The notes under the pieces: generated by a model | What the model was told of the DNA's origin: nothing | The model's database searches: none | The model's input: the letters and a program-made list of their open reading frames with translations, nothing else | Assembly: GCA_017556125.1 (NCBI GenBank) | Contig: JAFZCW010000039.1 | Span: forward strand, 1-17,374 | Length of the DNA: 17,374 bases | Origin: Clostridia bacterium | GTDB taxonomy: Bacteria; Bacillota_A; Clostridia; Christensenellales; CAG-138 | Reading direction: 5' to 3' | Made by a program: the position numbers and the translations under genes | Part shown: positions 1 through 8,591 of the stretch, in pieces | How positions within the stretch are numbered: position 1 is the first letter of the stretch | How the letters are laid out: each line of letters begins with the position of its first letter

Positions 1-1005
1 CTTCCATTGATCCGTATAGGTCGCGATATAGGACGGCTCGATCTCCAGCGTTCCGTCTGTCCGGTCCAGTTTCAGATCGAGACGGAGGATCATTCCCTGT
101 CTGGAATCCTCTCTCCGGAAACTCGACATAAAGTTTCCCATGCCATAAGCACAGAAAGCCTTTTTCTCCCTGCCGTCAGCCGCAGCGGTCCGGATTTCCG
201 TTCTCTGGAGGGTATGCGTGTGGCTTTCGATCACGATATCCGCTCCCGCGCCGATCGCGCAGTCCGCCATCTCAATCTGGCTTTTTACGGGGTCTTTCCG
301 GTATTCCGTCCCGCAATGAAGATATACGATGACAGCGTCCGCGCCTGCCTCCCCGGCAGCACGGACCGCTTCTTCCAGCCTTGCTTTCTCATGCTGCTTT
401 CTCGCATCCAGAAAGTTCACGCACCACTGCGCCGTCCCGTCGTATCTGGCTGCGGCGATCCGGTTTGCCAGCATGGTGTAGCTGAGGATCGCGATTCGGA
501 TCCCATTTGCATTCAGAAGAAGGAACCTGTCTCTTTCCTCAGGCAGAAGATTCGTGCCGACCTGTTCGATGCCCGCGGCGCGGACCGTCTCCGCCGTGGA
601 AAGGACTCCTTCCGTTCCCATGTCCAGACAGTGATTGTTCGCGGTCACGAGCACGTCAAACCCGCAGTCTTTCAATGCGTCCAGATATGCCTTCGGCGCA
701 TTGAACCCGGTAAGTTCTCCGCTGTACGGGCGGTCCTCCGCAAATACCGTCTCAAGATTTCCGACCGTCAGGTCAGCGGACCGGAGTTCTTCTCTCACCA
801 GTGAAAAAGGCGGGGTAAAATCATACGATCCATCCAACTGACCGGCGGCCTTCATCTGCGCGTCAAGGCACATCAGGTCTCCGACTATACATACGGAGCA
901 TGACGTATCCTCCCCGTCTGACGCTTCCGCCAGCGTTCCTCCGGCACAAGTACAAATCATCATGGCCAGAAGGATCCGCGCTGCCCATCGTTTCAAAAAA
1001 GCCAT
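1..1005 (-). CDS. CapA-family metallophosphatase-like protein (C-terminus cut by window edge)
   Basis: An open frame of 335 codons reads from ATG at 1005 off the left end without a stop. Residues 1-26 form a signal peptide (Lys-Arg, then a hydrophobic stretch, possible cleavage after TLAEA), so the protein is probably exported. The CapA/PgsA (poly-gamma-glutamate synthesis) family motifs appear in order: GDLMCLD at 42-48, NLET at 83-86, NNHCLDMG at 123-130, HCGTEY at 230-235, SHTH at 261-264 and GMGNF at 288-292. These carry the Asp, Asn and His residues of a calcineurin-like metal site. The start is supported by AAAGGAG six bases upstream. It is divergent from the M16C gene; a TAGAAT at 1034-1039 could be its -10, but I see no convincing -35. 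CapA homologues occur in poly-gamma-glutamate loci and also alone, and no pgsB/pgsC neighbour is visible, so the substrate is unknown. The family is certain; polymer synthesis is not shown. Confidence 0.9.
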   Translation of the reverse strand, partial: MAFLKRWAARILLAMMICTCAGGTLAEASDGEDTSCSVCIVGDLMCLDAQMKAAGQLDGSYDFTPPFSLVREELRSADLTVGNLETVFAEDRPYSGELTGFNAPKAYLDALKDCGFDVLVTANNHCLDMGTEGVLSTAETVRAAGIEQVGTNLLPEERDRFLLLNANGIRIAILSYTMLANRIAAARYDGTAQWCVNFLDARKQHEKARLEEAVRAAGEAGADAVIVYLHCGTEYRKDPVKSQIEMADCAIGAGADIVIESHTHTLQRTEIRTAAADGREKKAFCAYGMGNFMSSFRREDSRQGMILRLDLKLDRTDGTLEIEPSYIATYTDQWK

Positions 1006-1067
1006 TCCGGGCTCCTTTCTTTTCAACGATTCAATTCTATCATGCAGGACCCGTTTTCCCTTATGTC

Positions 1068-1097
1068 TTTACGAATCACCGGAGGAAAGTTTACAAT
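1068..1097 (+). promoter_or_regulatory. Possible sigma-A promoter of the M16C peptidase gene
   Basis: TTTACG (1068-1073), an 18-base spacer, then TACAAT (1092-1097) match the -35 and -10 consensus at 4/6 and 5/6. Initiation near 1104 would give a short leader carrying the GGAGG at 1117-1121. This is a sequence match only. Confidence 0.35.
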
Positions 1098-1128
1098 TAG
1101 GTATTATGGCAAATGTGGAGGCTGGATC

Positions 1129-4050
1129 ATGCAGGGTATACCTTCCGTCGGAACCGATGTTTGCGGTTTCCGCACCCTGAGCATTGAAAAATACCCGTTC
1201 CGGGATGCTCTTTTCATCGCATTCGAACATATCAAAAGCGGGGCGCGTCTCCTCTATATTGCCTGTGGCGATACGGACCGTGCGTTCAACATCGCTTTCC
1301 GGACCGTCGCGCATGACAACAAGGGCCTTCCCCACATCTTTGAGCACAGTACGCTCGCAGGATCGGAAAAATACCCTTCTTCCAGTCTGATCTTCGAGAT
1401 GATGAGCCGTACCTACACCACCTACATGAATGCCGTAACGTATCAGTGCTGCACCATGTACCCGTCCTCTTCCCTGTCGGAGGAACAGCTCCTCGCGAAT
1501 CTGGACGTATACATGAGCGGCGTGACGGCTCCTCTGCTCCTGACGAACGAATTCGGTCTGAAACGGGAAGCGTTCCGCTATATCCTGAACGATCCCTCCG
1601 AAGAGATCGTCCCAACCGGAGCCGTCTATAATGAAATGAAGGGAAACTATGCGAAGATCAGTTACTCCGCATTGAAAAAGACGCTTGCAGCCCTTTTCCC
1701 GGATTCCATTCAGAGTTACGTGACCGGCGGCATACCGGATGAAGTTCTCAGCGTGACCTGGCAGGATGTAAAGGATTTTCACGCGTCATACTATCATCCC
1801 TCGAACATGCTGATCACCCTCTACGGGAAGCTGGATCTCGTCCGGTTCCTCAACTTTCTGGACCATGATTATTTATCGGAATATGACCGCAGGCCGATCC
1901 TTATTCAGGACAGCGGGTATAAGCCGTTCACCGGAATGAGGGAGCCCGAGTTCCTTCATCCCGTGTCCGCGGATAACAATCCGGATAAGGGAAGCGTCCT
2001 GTGTTACGCCATCGCGCTGAACGGCGCCGGCACCTATGACCGGACGCTGCTGTCCATCCTCGGCACAGCCTTTAATCTGGACTCTTCGGTCATGAAAAAA
2101 AGCCTGTCCGAACGGGTACCGGGGGGCGTGTTCGACTGCAGTATTGCCGAACTTCCCACCCCCGCGTTTCTTTTCACGCTGACGAATGTCAACCCGGAGG
2201 ACAAGCCGATATTCGAGGAGTGTCTGCAGATGGCGTTCCGCGATCTTGCCGATCACGGGCTGGACCGGGATATCATCAGCATGGCAGTCAACGGAATCCG
2301 CATGAAAACCATCCTGGACGCGGAAGACTCCGGAGGCGTTCCGCTGATCTGCGACGTCGCAAACGACTGGTCGTGTTCCGGCAGCATAACCGAATACCTC
2401 GAAGAATGCAGGGCTCTGCAGGATGTGGAAAAATGCGCCGCCGACGGGACGTTCGACCGTCTGATCCGGAGATTTCTGATCGATCCTGCGCAGAGCGTCC
2501 TGACGTTGACCAGGCCTGTTCCCGGTGCAGCGGAAGAAGCGGAAAAGAAGCTGAAGACCGCGCTTCATGATATGAAGTCCAAAATGTCGGAAAAAGAGAT
2601 CCTGTCTCTTATCCAAAGCGGCAAAGATTTCGAGGAATGGGAAAAGGAAAGCGAATCGGTTTCTCTGATCGACCGCGTAACAGCCGTGCGGGTCGCCGAT
2701 CTCCCGGAAGAAGCGGCGTCTGCGTCTGTCGAACAATCTTCAGACAGCGGTATCCGCTATCTGTATTCCCCCGTTCAGGATGCGCAGTACCTCGACTTTA
2801 CCCTTATGCTGGACTCCTCCGCCGTTCCGGTCGGTCTTCTCCTCGACTACGCCTTCTTCTCCTACTTGCTCGGCGATCTGTCCACAGAAAACAGGACTCT
2901 GGACGAAGTGGAGAAGCAGCTGGCGATTTATGCGTACGACTATTCCTTCAAATGGGAGAACATCAAGCTGAGGGAGGGCGGAAGCGTCCCGTGTCTGTCA
3001 ATGAATGTGCTCCTGCTCCGCGAATATGCGGATAAGGTCTTTGATCTGATCGGGGACATCCTCCTGCACACCGATTTTTCCGATTTCGGCCGTATCCGCT
3101 CGCTGGCAGCGCGGGAGCTGAACGAGCAGAAGAACACTGCAAAACGAAATCCCCATCTCCTGATATTCTCTCTTGCCCGCGCCATGGAAAACCCGGAAGC
3201 GGCATATGACGGTTATCTGAATTTTACGGAGTACTGGTCATATCTGTCGCGCGTTTCAGCGATGACGGATCCGGAAATGGAAAAACTTGCCGCACGGTTC
3301 CGGCTCATCCGGGATGCGCTGACGGTGCGGTCGGGGCTTTCCGCCTCCGTGGTCGGATGTCCGGACTCATTCGAGGAAGTCAAGCGGCTGGCAGCGTCTC
3401 TGGCAGATCAGTTTCCTTCCGCAGCTGTGTCCCTGCCTGTCGATTCGGAACGTCTTCCCGTCTATCCCCGTTCCCTTGCCGCCGCCCTTGAGGGAGGCGT
3501 TCAGTATAACGGTCATTATCTGCTGTCAGACCATTACAGCCAGCCCTTCACTGCGAAAATGCGTGTTTTGTTCACGCTTGTCCGCGGCAGTTATCTTGTA
3601 CCGGAAATCCGTTTCAAGCACGGCGCCTACGGTGTCTTCTGTTCCGCGAGCGACCGTGAATACTATGTTTTTTCCTACCGGGATCCCGAGCTGAAAAACA
3701 CCTATGACACATTTGCCAATATCGGAAAATGGCTGTCCTCCCGGACGTTCAGCCAGAATGACCTGGAAGGTCCCGTTACCTCCTGCTATTCTGACTTCGC
3801 CAAGCAGCTTTCTCCGCTCGATCTCGCAAAAGACGCCATCCTGCGCACGCTGAGGCACGCATATGACCCGCAGTATCTCCTGAAATACATGCGGGAACTA
3901 AAGCAATTCCGTTCCGAGGACGTCGCCGAACTGGCCCCCGTTTTCGACTCCCTCTGCGGAAAAGGCGTCACGATCACGGCCGGTTCTCTTTCCGCTATTG
4001 AAAAAAACAAAGACCGGTTTGAAGTCATTCTCACCGATCTCATTCATTGA
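1129..4050 (+). CDS. M16C family zinc peptidase (presequence protease/PreP-like, insulinase superfamily)
   Basis: A 973-residue protein, the usual length for single-chain M16C peptidases, which are two M16 halves folded into a closed chamber that degrades short unfolded peptides. The inverted zinc motif HIFEH lies at 69-73 (His69, catalytic Glu72, His73) inside GLPHIFEHSTLAGSEKYP. The third ligand is Glu169 in GAVYNEMKG (164-172). The family stretch after the zinc motif (NAVTYQ..TMYPSSS, about 101-115) is present, and RFKHGAYG near the C-terminus resembles the substrate-binding Arg/Tyr region. No signal peptide is visible, so it is probably cytoplasmic. The frame is open from 1042, but I choose ATG 1129 because GGAGG lies seven bases before it and the upstream residues do not resemble the family. 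It stands alone, divergent from the CapA gene and ending 15 bases before the HAD gene that faces it. The natural substrate is unknown; the likely role is peptide turnover. Confidence 0.93.
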   Translation: MQGIPSVGTDVCGFRTLSIEKYPFRDALFIAFEHIKSGARLLYIACGDTDRAFNIAFRTVAHDNKGLPHIFEHSTLAGSEKYPSSSLIFEMMSRTYTTYMNAVTYQCCTMYPSSSLSEEQLLANLDVYMSGVTAPLLLTNEFGLKREAFRYILNDPSEEIVPTGAVYNEMKGNYAKISYSALKKTLAALFPDSIQSYVTGGIPDEVLSVTWQDVKDFHASYYHPSNMLITLYGKLDLVRFLNFLDHDYLSEYDRRPILIQDSGYKPFTGMREPEFLHPVSADNNPDKGSVLCYAIALNGAGTYDRTLLSILGTAFNLDSSVMKKSLSERVPGGVFDCSIAELPTPAFLFTLTNVNPEDKPIFEECLQMAFRDLADHGLDRDIISMAVNGIRMKTILDAEDSGGVPLICDVANDWSCSGSITEYLEECRALQDVEKCAADGTFDRLIRRFLIDPAQSVLTLTRPVPGAAEEAEKKLKTALHDMKSKMSEKEILSLIQSGKDFEEWEKESESVSLIDRVTAVRVADLPEEAASASVEQSSDSGIRYLYSPVQDAQYLDFTLMLDSSAVPVGLLLDYAFFSYLLGDLSTENRTLDEVEKQLAIYAYDYSFKWENIKLREGGSVPCLSMNVLLLREYADKVFDLIGDILLHTDFSDFGRIRSLAARELNEQKNTAKRNPHLLIFSLARAMENPEAAYDGYLNFTEYWSYLSRVSAMTDPEMEKLAARFRLIRDALTVRSGLSASVVGCPDSFEEVKRLAASLADQFPSAAVSLPVDSERLPVYPRSLAAALEGGVQYNGHYLLSDHYSQPFTAKMRVLFTLVRGSYLVPEIRFKHGAYGVFCSASDREYYVFSYRDPELKNTYDTFANIGKWLSSRTFSQNDLEGPVTSCYSDFAKQLSPLDLAKDAILRTLRHAYDPQYLLKYMRELKQFRSEDVAELAPVFDSLCGKGVTITAGSLSAIEKNKDRFEVILTDLIH

Positions 4051-4065
4051 TATGGATTGACGGCA

Positions 4066-4923
4066 TCATTGCCCGAGGGAAGTCAGCATCCCTTCAAGGT
4101 ACTCCGCCACCCCGTCCCGGTCGCAGCCGAACCGCGTCACGTCGTCCGCCGCGCGTTTGAGTTCGGCGGAAGCGTCGCACATTGCCACCCCTCTTCCCGC
4201 AGCTCTGATCAGCGAAAGATCATTGTCTCCGTCCCCGAATGCCATTGTGTCTTCCAAACGGATGCCCAGCAGCCCCGACAGGATTTCCAGCGCCCTGCCT
4301 TTCTCTGCGTCCCGGTTTCCGATCTCCAGATGAAACGACATCGTGGAAGAGATCCTGATCTCGGGATACTTCTCCGTGATGATTCTTCTGACTGCGGCGC
4401 GTTCCGTCTCGTCCTGCGCTTTGATATAGCACTGCATTTTCATGACGTCCCTGCCTGTCTCCGTGATCAGTTCTTTCAGATCGCGGACCGCGGTCCAGCG
4501 GGTACGGATCGCTTCGGCCAGGGAACGGTTCAGTATATAGGTTCCGACATCTCCGAAAAAGCGCTCCGGCATGAACGCCTCTCCGCCGATATAGCAGTCG
4601 TACAGCACAGGGAGCGTGTCCATAAATCCCGCCAGGTCCGCCGCTGCCCGGCATGGGATCCCGCACTGAAACAACGCCTCATCTTTTTCAACATCATGGA
4701 TCCCGGCGCCGTTTTCCGTGATGGCATACCGGATACAGCCGATTCTCCACAGATCTTCGGGAATACCGGTAAGCATGCGCCCGGTAGCCGGAACGATTTC
4801 CGTTCCGAACCGTTCATGTATCCCGCGCAGGACTTCAATCGTTCTGTCCGTTAAGCGTTTGCCGCTGGTCAGGAGCGTTCTGTCCAGATCCGCCGCTATC
4901 AGTCGTGGAATTATTCCTGCCAT
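4066..4923 (-). CDS. Cof-type HAD-IIB family phosphatase
   Basis: A 285-residue HAD hydrolase of the Cof/YidA type, a group that mostly dephosphorylates sugar phosphates and related metabolites in the cytoplasm. Motif I is DLDRTLL (nucleophile Asp12, acid/base Asp14). Motif II is the Thr in PATGR (45-49). Motif III is Lys208 in DAEKGRA, and motif IV is GDGDND at 230-235. The long stretch between motifs II and III is the C2B cap, as in class IIB. The ATG at 4923 lies inside the last codons of fbp, a 13-base overlap, so translation is probably coupled. AGGA sits almost directly against this ATG, too close for a normal ribosome site, which also fits coupling. Co-transcription with fbp suggests a sugar-phosphate substrate, but this is inference. 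The 3' end faces the M16C gene with 15 bases between and no obvious terminator. Confidence 0.9.
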   Translation of the reverse strand: MAGIIPRLIAADLDRTLLTSGKRLTDRTIEVLRGIHERFGTEIVPATGRMLTGIPEDLWRIGCIRYAITENGAGIHDVEKDEALFQCGIPCRAAADLAGFMDTLPVLYDCYIGGEAFMPERFFGDVGTYILNRSLAEAIRTRWTAVRDLKELITETGRDVMKMQCYIKAQDETERAAVRRIITEKYPEIRISSTMSFHLEIGNRDAEKGRALEILSGLLGIRLEDTMAFGDGDNDLSLIRAAGRGVAMCDASAELKRAADDVTRFGCDRDGVAEYLEGMLTSLGQ

Positions 4924-6905
4924 TTCCTGAATTGTTTGATCGTTCCTTCCCTGTACGCAAGGAGCAGGTTCTTCAAATCCCTGATTTTCCCCCTGATTTC
5001 CTCTCCGATATCGGTATCGGCAACACGCAGACGATGCTCCGGCCTGAATACCACCTGATTCGTGGAATGAATGTCGATTTCCGATCTGATCGCTTCTTCA
5101 GGCGGAACAAACGGATCGTGGCAGGACAGCGCCATCTCGTTGGAACTGTAGATCAGCGTATACCCGGCGATTCCGGTTACGGACTGATACGCCTTGCTCA
5201 TGCCGCCGTCGATCACGATGACCCTTCCGTTCGCCTTTACCGGAGATTCCCCCTTCTTGATCTTTACCGGAACATGCCCGTTGATCACTCTCGCCTGCGG
5301 GACGTCACCGAGGCCGAATTCTTCCAGAACCTTTTCCGCAAAAGGCTCCTCTTCCGCAAATTTGAAATACGGATCCTTCGTCTCAACGTGTGTTTCGGGA
5401 TCTTCCACAAAATATCGCTCAAACGTCGTCATTCTGTCCTTCCCGAACACGGGAGAATCCGGTCCGCACCAGAGATACCACATGAAATCAATGCCGCGCT
5501 TGCGCTTTGCGGAACTCCATTTTGTAAAATAGGCCTCCCGCGCAATCATGTCCACCACATCAAAATAGGCTTTCCCGCTGTACTTTCCGCCGGCGGCCTC
5601 AACCTTTTTAAAATGTCCCTCCTCATCCGTCGGAACACAGCCGTGGAACATCAGATTCCCGTTATAGCACAGATAGACGCTTCCCTTGGAATACAGAAAC
5701 TTCGTATGCTCCTGAAGCTTTTCGGAATGATGGAATGCCGTCCTCAGCTGATTAATCAGGCTCTCTTCCTGTTCCGTCAGCCTGCAGGGATCGCTTGGAT
5801 CGACCGTCGGAAGATGGGCATCCCGCAGGGGATACCGCTTCCCGCGGATGGTTACCGTGCCGGTCTGCGTGTCCGTCGCACGGAGCAGCCTTCTGTCGTC
5901 CATTTTGAACTCCGGATGATCCCGGATGATCTGATCCTCTATTTTGAACAGGATGACCGCCATCGCCTTATGCATCTTCGCGACGATCTCCGCATTCTGT
6001 CGGTCCATATTCTTGTCCACCAGCTTCGGCATGAACCGTTCGCACGGATCGTCTCCGTAGACTTCAAGCGCAAAGCTCATCAGGGGACGGAGCGAAATGC
6101 CGTATCCCCCCTCGATGGTATCGGTATTCCCGTATTTCAGGCAGTTGATGATCGCGGTCGCGATCAGCGCCCTGCTCCCGGCCGCCGCGCCCATCCAAAG
6201 AATGTCGTGGTTACCCCACTGGATATCCACATGATGATAGGCACTCAGCGTATCCAGAATGACGGGCGCTCCGGGACCTCTGTCAAAGATATCCCCGACA
6301 ATATGAAGATGATCAATCACAAGGCGCTGGATCAGCTTGGAAAACTCGATAATGAAAGCGTCCTGCTGTTCCGTATCCAGAATCGCCTTGAAGATCTCGT
6401 CTTTGTACCGGGTTTTTCTCTGATTCTCGGCAGCACCAAGAAGCTCATCAATAATGAATTCGAACTGCGGGGGAAGCGATCTCCTGACTTTTGACCGCGT
6501 ATATTTCGATGCGCTCAGCCTGCAGACCTCGACCAGGCGGTGAAGGGTTTCCAGATACCATTCACGGCTCAGTTCCTGCTCTTCCTTCATCAGCTCCAGT
6601 TTTTCCTTCGGGTAGTAGATCAGGGTCGCAAGCTGATCCCGTTCGCTCTTGGGAACCGTATCCGCGAAAAGGATCTCAACCTTTTCCCTTACGACGCCGG
6701 AAGCGCTTTTCAGCATATGCAGAAAGGCGGCATATTCGCCGTGTATATCGCTGATAAAGTGCTCTGTCGCTTTCGGAAGGCACATGATCGCCTCGAGCTT
6801 GATGATCTCGGTAGAAACCTGTTCAATCGTCGGATATTCATGCGCCAATAGTTTTAAATACTTGATATCCTGCTTTGTCAGGACGCTTCTGCTCCGTTCC
6901 GCCAT
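4911..6905 (-). CDS. fbp: Fructose-1,6-bisphosphatase, class III
   Basis: A 664-residue protein of the Firmicutes-specific class III FBPase family, which hydrolyses fructose-1,6-bisphosphate to fructose-6-phosphate and Pi in gluconeogenesis. The fold is a calcineurin-like metallophosphatase and the metal-site blocks are visible: ISDIHGEY at 51-58, GDIFDRG at 204-210, WGNHD at 230-234, and later NGHVPV and DGGMSKAYQ. The length matches the 640-670 residues typical of the class, larger than the unrelated class I and II enzymes. The start at 6905 has GAAGGAG seven bases upstream and a promoter-like pair just before it. Gene order is fbp then the HAD phosphatase, overlapping by 13 bases. A 529-codon frame lies antisense to it, but it has no recognisable protein features and is treated as a shadow. 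Confidence 0.96.
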   Translation of the reverse strand: MAERSRSVLTKQDIKYLKLLAHEYPTIEQVSTEIIKLEAIMCLPKATEHFISDIHGEYAAFLHMLKSASGVVREKVEILFADTVPKSERDQLATLIYYPKEKLELMKEEQELSREWYLETLHRLVEVCRLSASKYTRSKVRRSLPPQFEFIIDELLGAAENQRKTRYKDEIFKAILDTEQQDAFIIEFSKLIQRLVIDHLHIVGDIFDRGPGAPVILDTLSAYHHVDIQWGNHDILWMGAAAGSRALIATAIINCLKYGNTDTIEGGYGISLRPLMSFALEVYGDDPCERFMPKLVDKNMDRQNAEIVAKMHKAMAVILFKIEDQIIRDHPEFKMDDRRLLRATDTQTGTVTIRGKRYPLRDAHLPTVDPSDPCRLTEQEESLINQLRTAFHHSEKLQEHTKFLYSKGSVYLCYNGNLMFHGCVPTDEEGHFKKVEAAGGKYSGKAYFDVVDMIAREAYFTKWSSAKRKRGIDFMWYLWCGPDSPVFGKDRMTTFERYFVEDPETHVETKDPYFKFAEEEPFAEKVLEEFGLGDVPQARVINGHVPVKIKKGESPVKANGRVIVIDGGMSKAYQSVTGIAGYTLIYSSNEMALSCHDPFVPPEEAIRSEIDIHSTNQVVFRPEHRLRVADTDIGEEIRGKIRDLKNLLLAYREGTIKQFRKWQE

Positions 6906-6931
6906 GCTTCTGCTCCTTCGGTATTTTTATA

Positions 6932-6961
6932 ATTTTACCATGAAACAGGCCATGGGGACAA
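6932..6961 (-). promoter_or_regulatory. Likely promoter of fbp-HAD
   Basis: On the minus strand TTGTCC (6961-6956), 18 bases, then TAAAAT (6937-6932) match -35 at 4/6 and -10 at 5/6. It lies directly downstream of the metQ terminator and about 27 bases before the fbp start, leaving room for the GAAGGAG ribosome site. Confidence 0.45.
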
Positions 6962-6979
6962 ACGCATCAGGAGAGCAAC

Positions 6980-7006
6980 AAAAAGGAGAGCGGGCCTCCG
7001 CTCTCC
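6980..7006 (-). terminator. Rho-independent terminator of metNIQ
   Basis: On the minus strand GGAGAGCGG (7006-6998), loop AGGC, CCGCTCTCC (6993-6985): a perfect 9-bp GC-rich stem followed at once by TTTTT (6984-6980). It begins 30 bases after the metQ stop and separates metNIQ from fbp. Confidence 0.92.
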
Positions 7007-7035
7007 CAAATGATGCTCTTGATCGGTCCTGCTGA

Positions 7036-7869
7036 TCAGAAGATCGGCTGCACCGCTCCGGCATAGGTGCTGTTGATATATGTCCTGACCGCATCGGTCT
7101 GCAGCGCCTTGACGAGCGCCTGGATCTTTTCGCTGTTCTCGTCGCCCTTTCTCGTGGCAATGATGTTCGCATAGGTCTGTGCCGCATCGCCGGACGCATC
7201 CTCGATCGCCAGCGCGTTCGCAATCTTCAGACCCGCTGCAAGCGCATAGTTGCCGTTGATGACCGCGATCGTGCCCGGATCGCTGTTTTCGAGCTGCGCA
7301 GGAACCGTGTCCGCCTGGACAGGAACGATATTGTATCCACCGTTATCGGTCAGATCGAGAACCGTCACGCCGGTCTTTGCCGTCTTGTCGGCAGGAAGCG
7401 TAACAAGCCCTTCCTGGGCAAGAAGCAGCATCGCACGGGTCTCGTTGCTGTCGTCCGCCGGAACGATGATCGTTGCGCCGGCCGGAAGCTCGCTCAGAGA
7501 GGATACGCCGTTTCCGTAAATGCCGAAAGGTTCATAGTGAATCAGCGCAGCGGAAACGAGATCGGTCCCGTTGGACGCGTTGTAGCTGTCCAGATAGGGG
7601 GTATGCTGGAAATAGTTCGCATCCAGCGTCCCGTCGGACAGCGCCTGGTTCGGGAGAACATAGTCGTCAAAGATCTTGATCGTGAGCGTATATCCCTGCT
7701 CCGCGAGAGGAGCCACGACCTGCTCAAGGATCTCCGCATGAGGGGTCGAGCTTGCGCCGACCACGATGGTCTTGGCGGCTGCGTCCGCTTCCTTCTTCGC
7801 GCCGCATCCTGTCAGGACAACGCCGAACACAAGAACCGCTGCAATTGTAATGGCTATAATTTTCTTCAT
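7036..7869 (-). CDS. metQ: Methionine ABC transporter substrate-binding lipoprotein
   Basis: A 277-residue NlpA/MetQ-family lipoprotein. The N-terminus is a lipoprotein signal, MKK plus a hydrophobic core, ending in the lipobox LTGC (19-22), so Cys22 is the lipidated residue that anchors it outside the membrane. After a short Ala/Lys linker come typical NlpA blocks: IVVGASSTPHAEIL, LPNQALSDGTLDANYFQH (binding-site region) and VINGNYALAAGL. It captures methionine and delivers it to MetI/MetN. AGGAGG precedes the ATG by eight bases. It is the last gene of the operon, 41 bases after metI, and is followed by a strong terminator. Some NlpA paralogues bind other ligands, but the MetN neighbour with its NIL domain and the Met-rich leader support methionine. 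Confidence 0.94.
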   Translation of the reverse strand: MKKIIAITIAAVLVFGVVLTGCGAKKEADAAAKTIVVGASSTPHAEILEQVVAPLAEQGYTLTIKIFDDYVLPNQALSDGTLDANYFQHTPYLDSYNASNGTDLVSAALIHYEPFGIYGNGVSSLSELPAGATIIVPADDSNETRAMLLLAQEGLVTLPADKTAKTGVTVLDLTDNGGYNIVPVQADTVPAQLENSDPGTIAVINGNYALAAGLKIANALAIEDASGDAAQTYANIIATRKGDENSEKIQALVKALQTDAVRTYINSTYAGAVQPIF

Positions 7870-7910
7870 TGTTCTTTCCTCCTGTTTATTACAATCAGAT
7901 CATTTATGTA

Positions 7911-8588
7911 TCAAAGATTGCGTTTATCTACTTTGTGCGCAATTTTTGTCCCTGCTTCCTGGATCACCTGCACGATCAGGATCGTCAGTATGACGCAGAC
8001 CCAGATGATGTCGTTGTTATACCGCTGATAACCGTACGTGATGGCGATCTGTCCGAGACCTCCGCCACCGATGGTCCCTGCCATCGCCGAATACCCGAGG
8101 ATCGTCACGGTTGAGATCACGGCATTGATCAGCAGCGAAGGCTTCGCTTCCGGAAGGAGCACCTTCCAGATGATATTCATGACCGAAGCCCCCATGGACT
8201 GTGCGGCCTCGATCACGCCGCGGTCCACTTCCTTCAGGGAAGATTCCACCATCCTGGCCACATACGGCGCAGCCGCGATGACCAGCGTGACGATCATGGC
8301 CTTGTTTCCAAGGCTGGTCCCGACGATAAGCTTCGCAGTCGGCAGCATCGCAACCATCAGGATCAGGAAAGGAATGCTCCGGAACGCGTTCACGACAACC
8401 CCGACAGCCTTGTTCAGCGCCGGTTTCGGCGCGATCCCGTCCTTGTCCGTAACCTCCAGAAGGACGCCGAGCGGAAGGCCGATCACATAGGCAAAAGCCG
8501 TCGAGATGAACGTCATATAGATCGTTTCCCATATCCCCCGCTGAAGGATCCCGTTTTCCCACAGTCTCTGCAGCATTTCCGAAAACAT
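7911..8588 (-). CDS. metI: Methionine ABC transporter permease
   Basis: A 225-residue membrane protein with about five hydrophobic segments, standard for MetI. The EAA loop that docks to the ATPase is EAAQSMGASVMNIIWKVLLP (127-146). RSIPFLILMVA (70-80) and GYSAMAGTIGGGGLG are further conserved MetI blocks. Two copies form the membrane channel for methionine with a MetN dimer. The ATG is three bases after the metN stop, and its ribosome site (GGGAGG) lies inside the last metN codons, so the two genes are translationally linked. Confidence 0.95.
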   Translation of the reverse strand: MFSEMLQRLWENGILQRGIWETIYMTFISTAFAYVIGLPLGVLLEVTDKDGIAPKPALNKAVGVVVNAFRSIPFLILMVAMLPTAKLIVGTSLGNKAMIVTLVIAAAPYVARMVESSLKEVDRGVIEAAQSMGASVMNIIWKVLLPEAKPSLLINAVISTVTILGYSAMAGTIGGGGLGQIAITYGYQRYNNDIIWVCVILTILIVQVIQEAGTKIAHKVDKRNL

Positions 8589-8591
8589 GTC

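Noticed and set aside
7..804. 265-codon plus-strand frame
   Set aside because: Antisense to the CapA-family gene, whose motifs run through the full region; no ribosome site or recognisable product.
1873..2736. 287-codon minus-strand frame within the M16C gene
   Set aside because: Shadow of a clear peptidase gene; composition is Arg/Phe-rich without domain features.
4905..6494. 529-codon plus-strand frame antisense to fbp
   Set aside because: fbp on the minus strand has complete family motifs, promoter and ribosome site; the antisense product shows no known domain or signal and is a by-product of GC-rich codon use.
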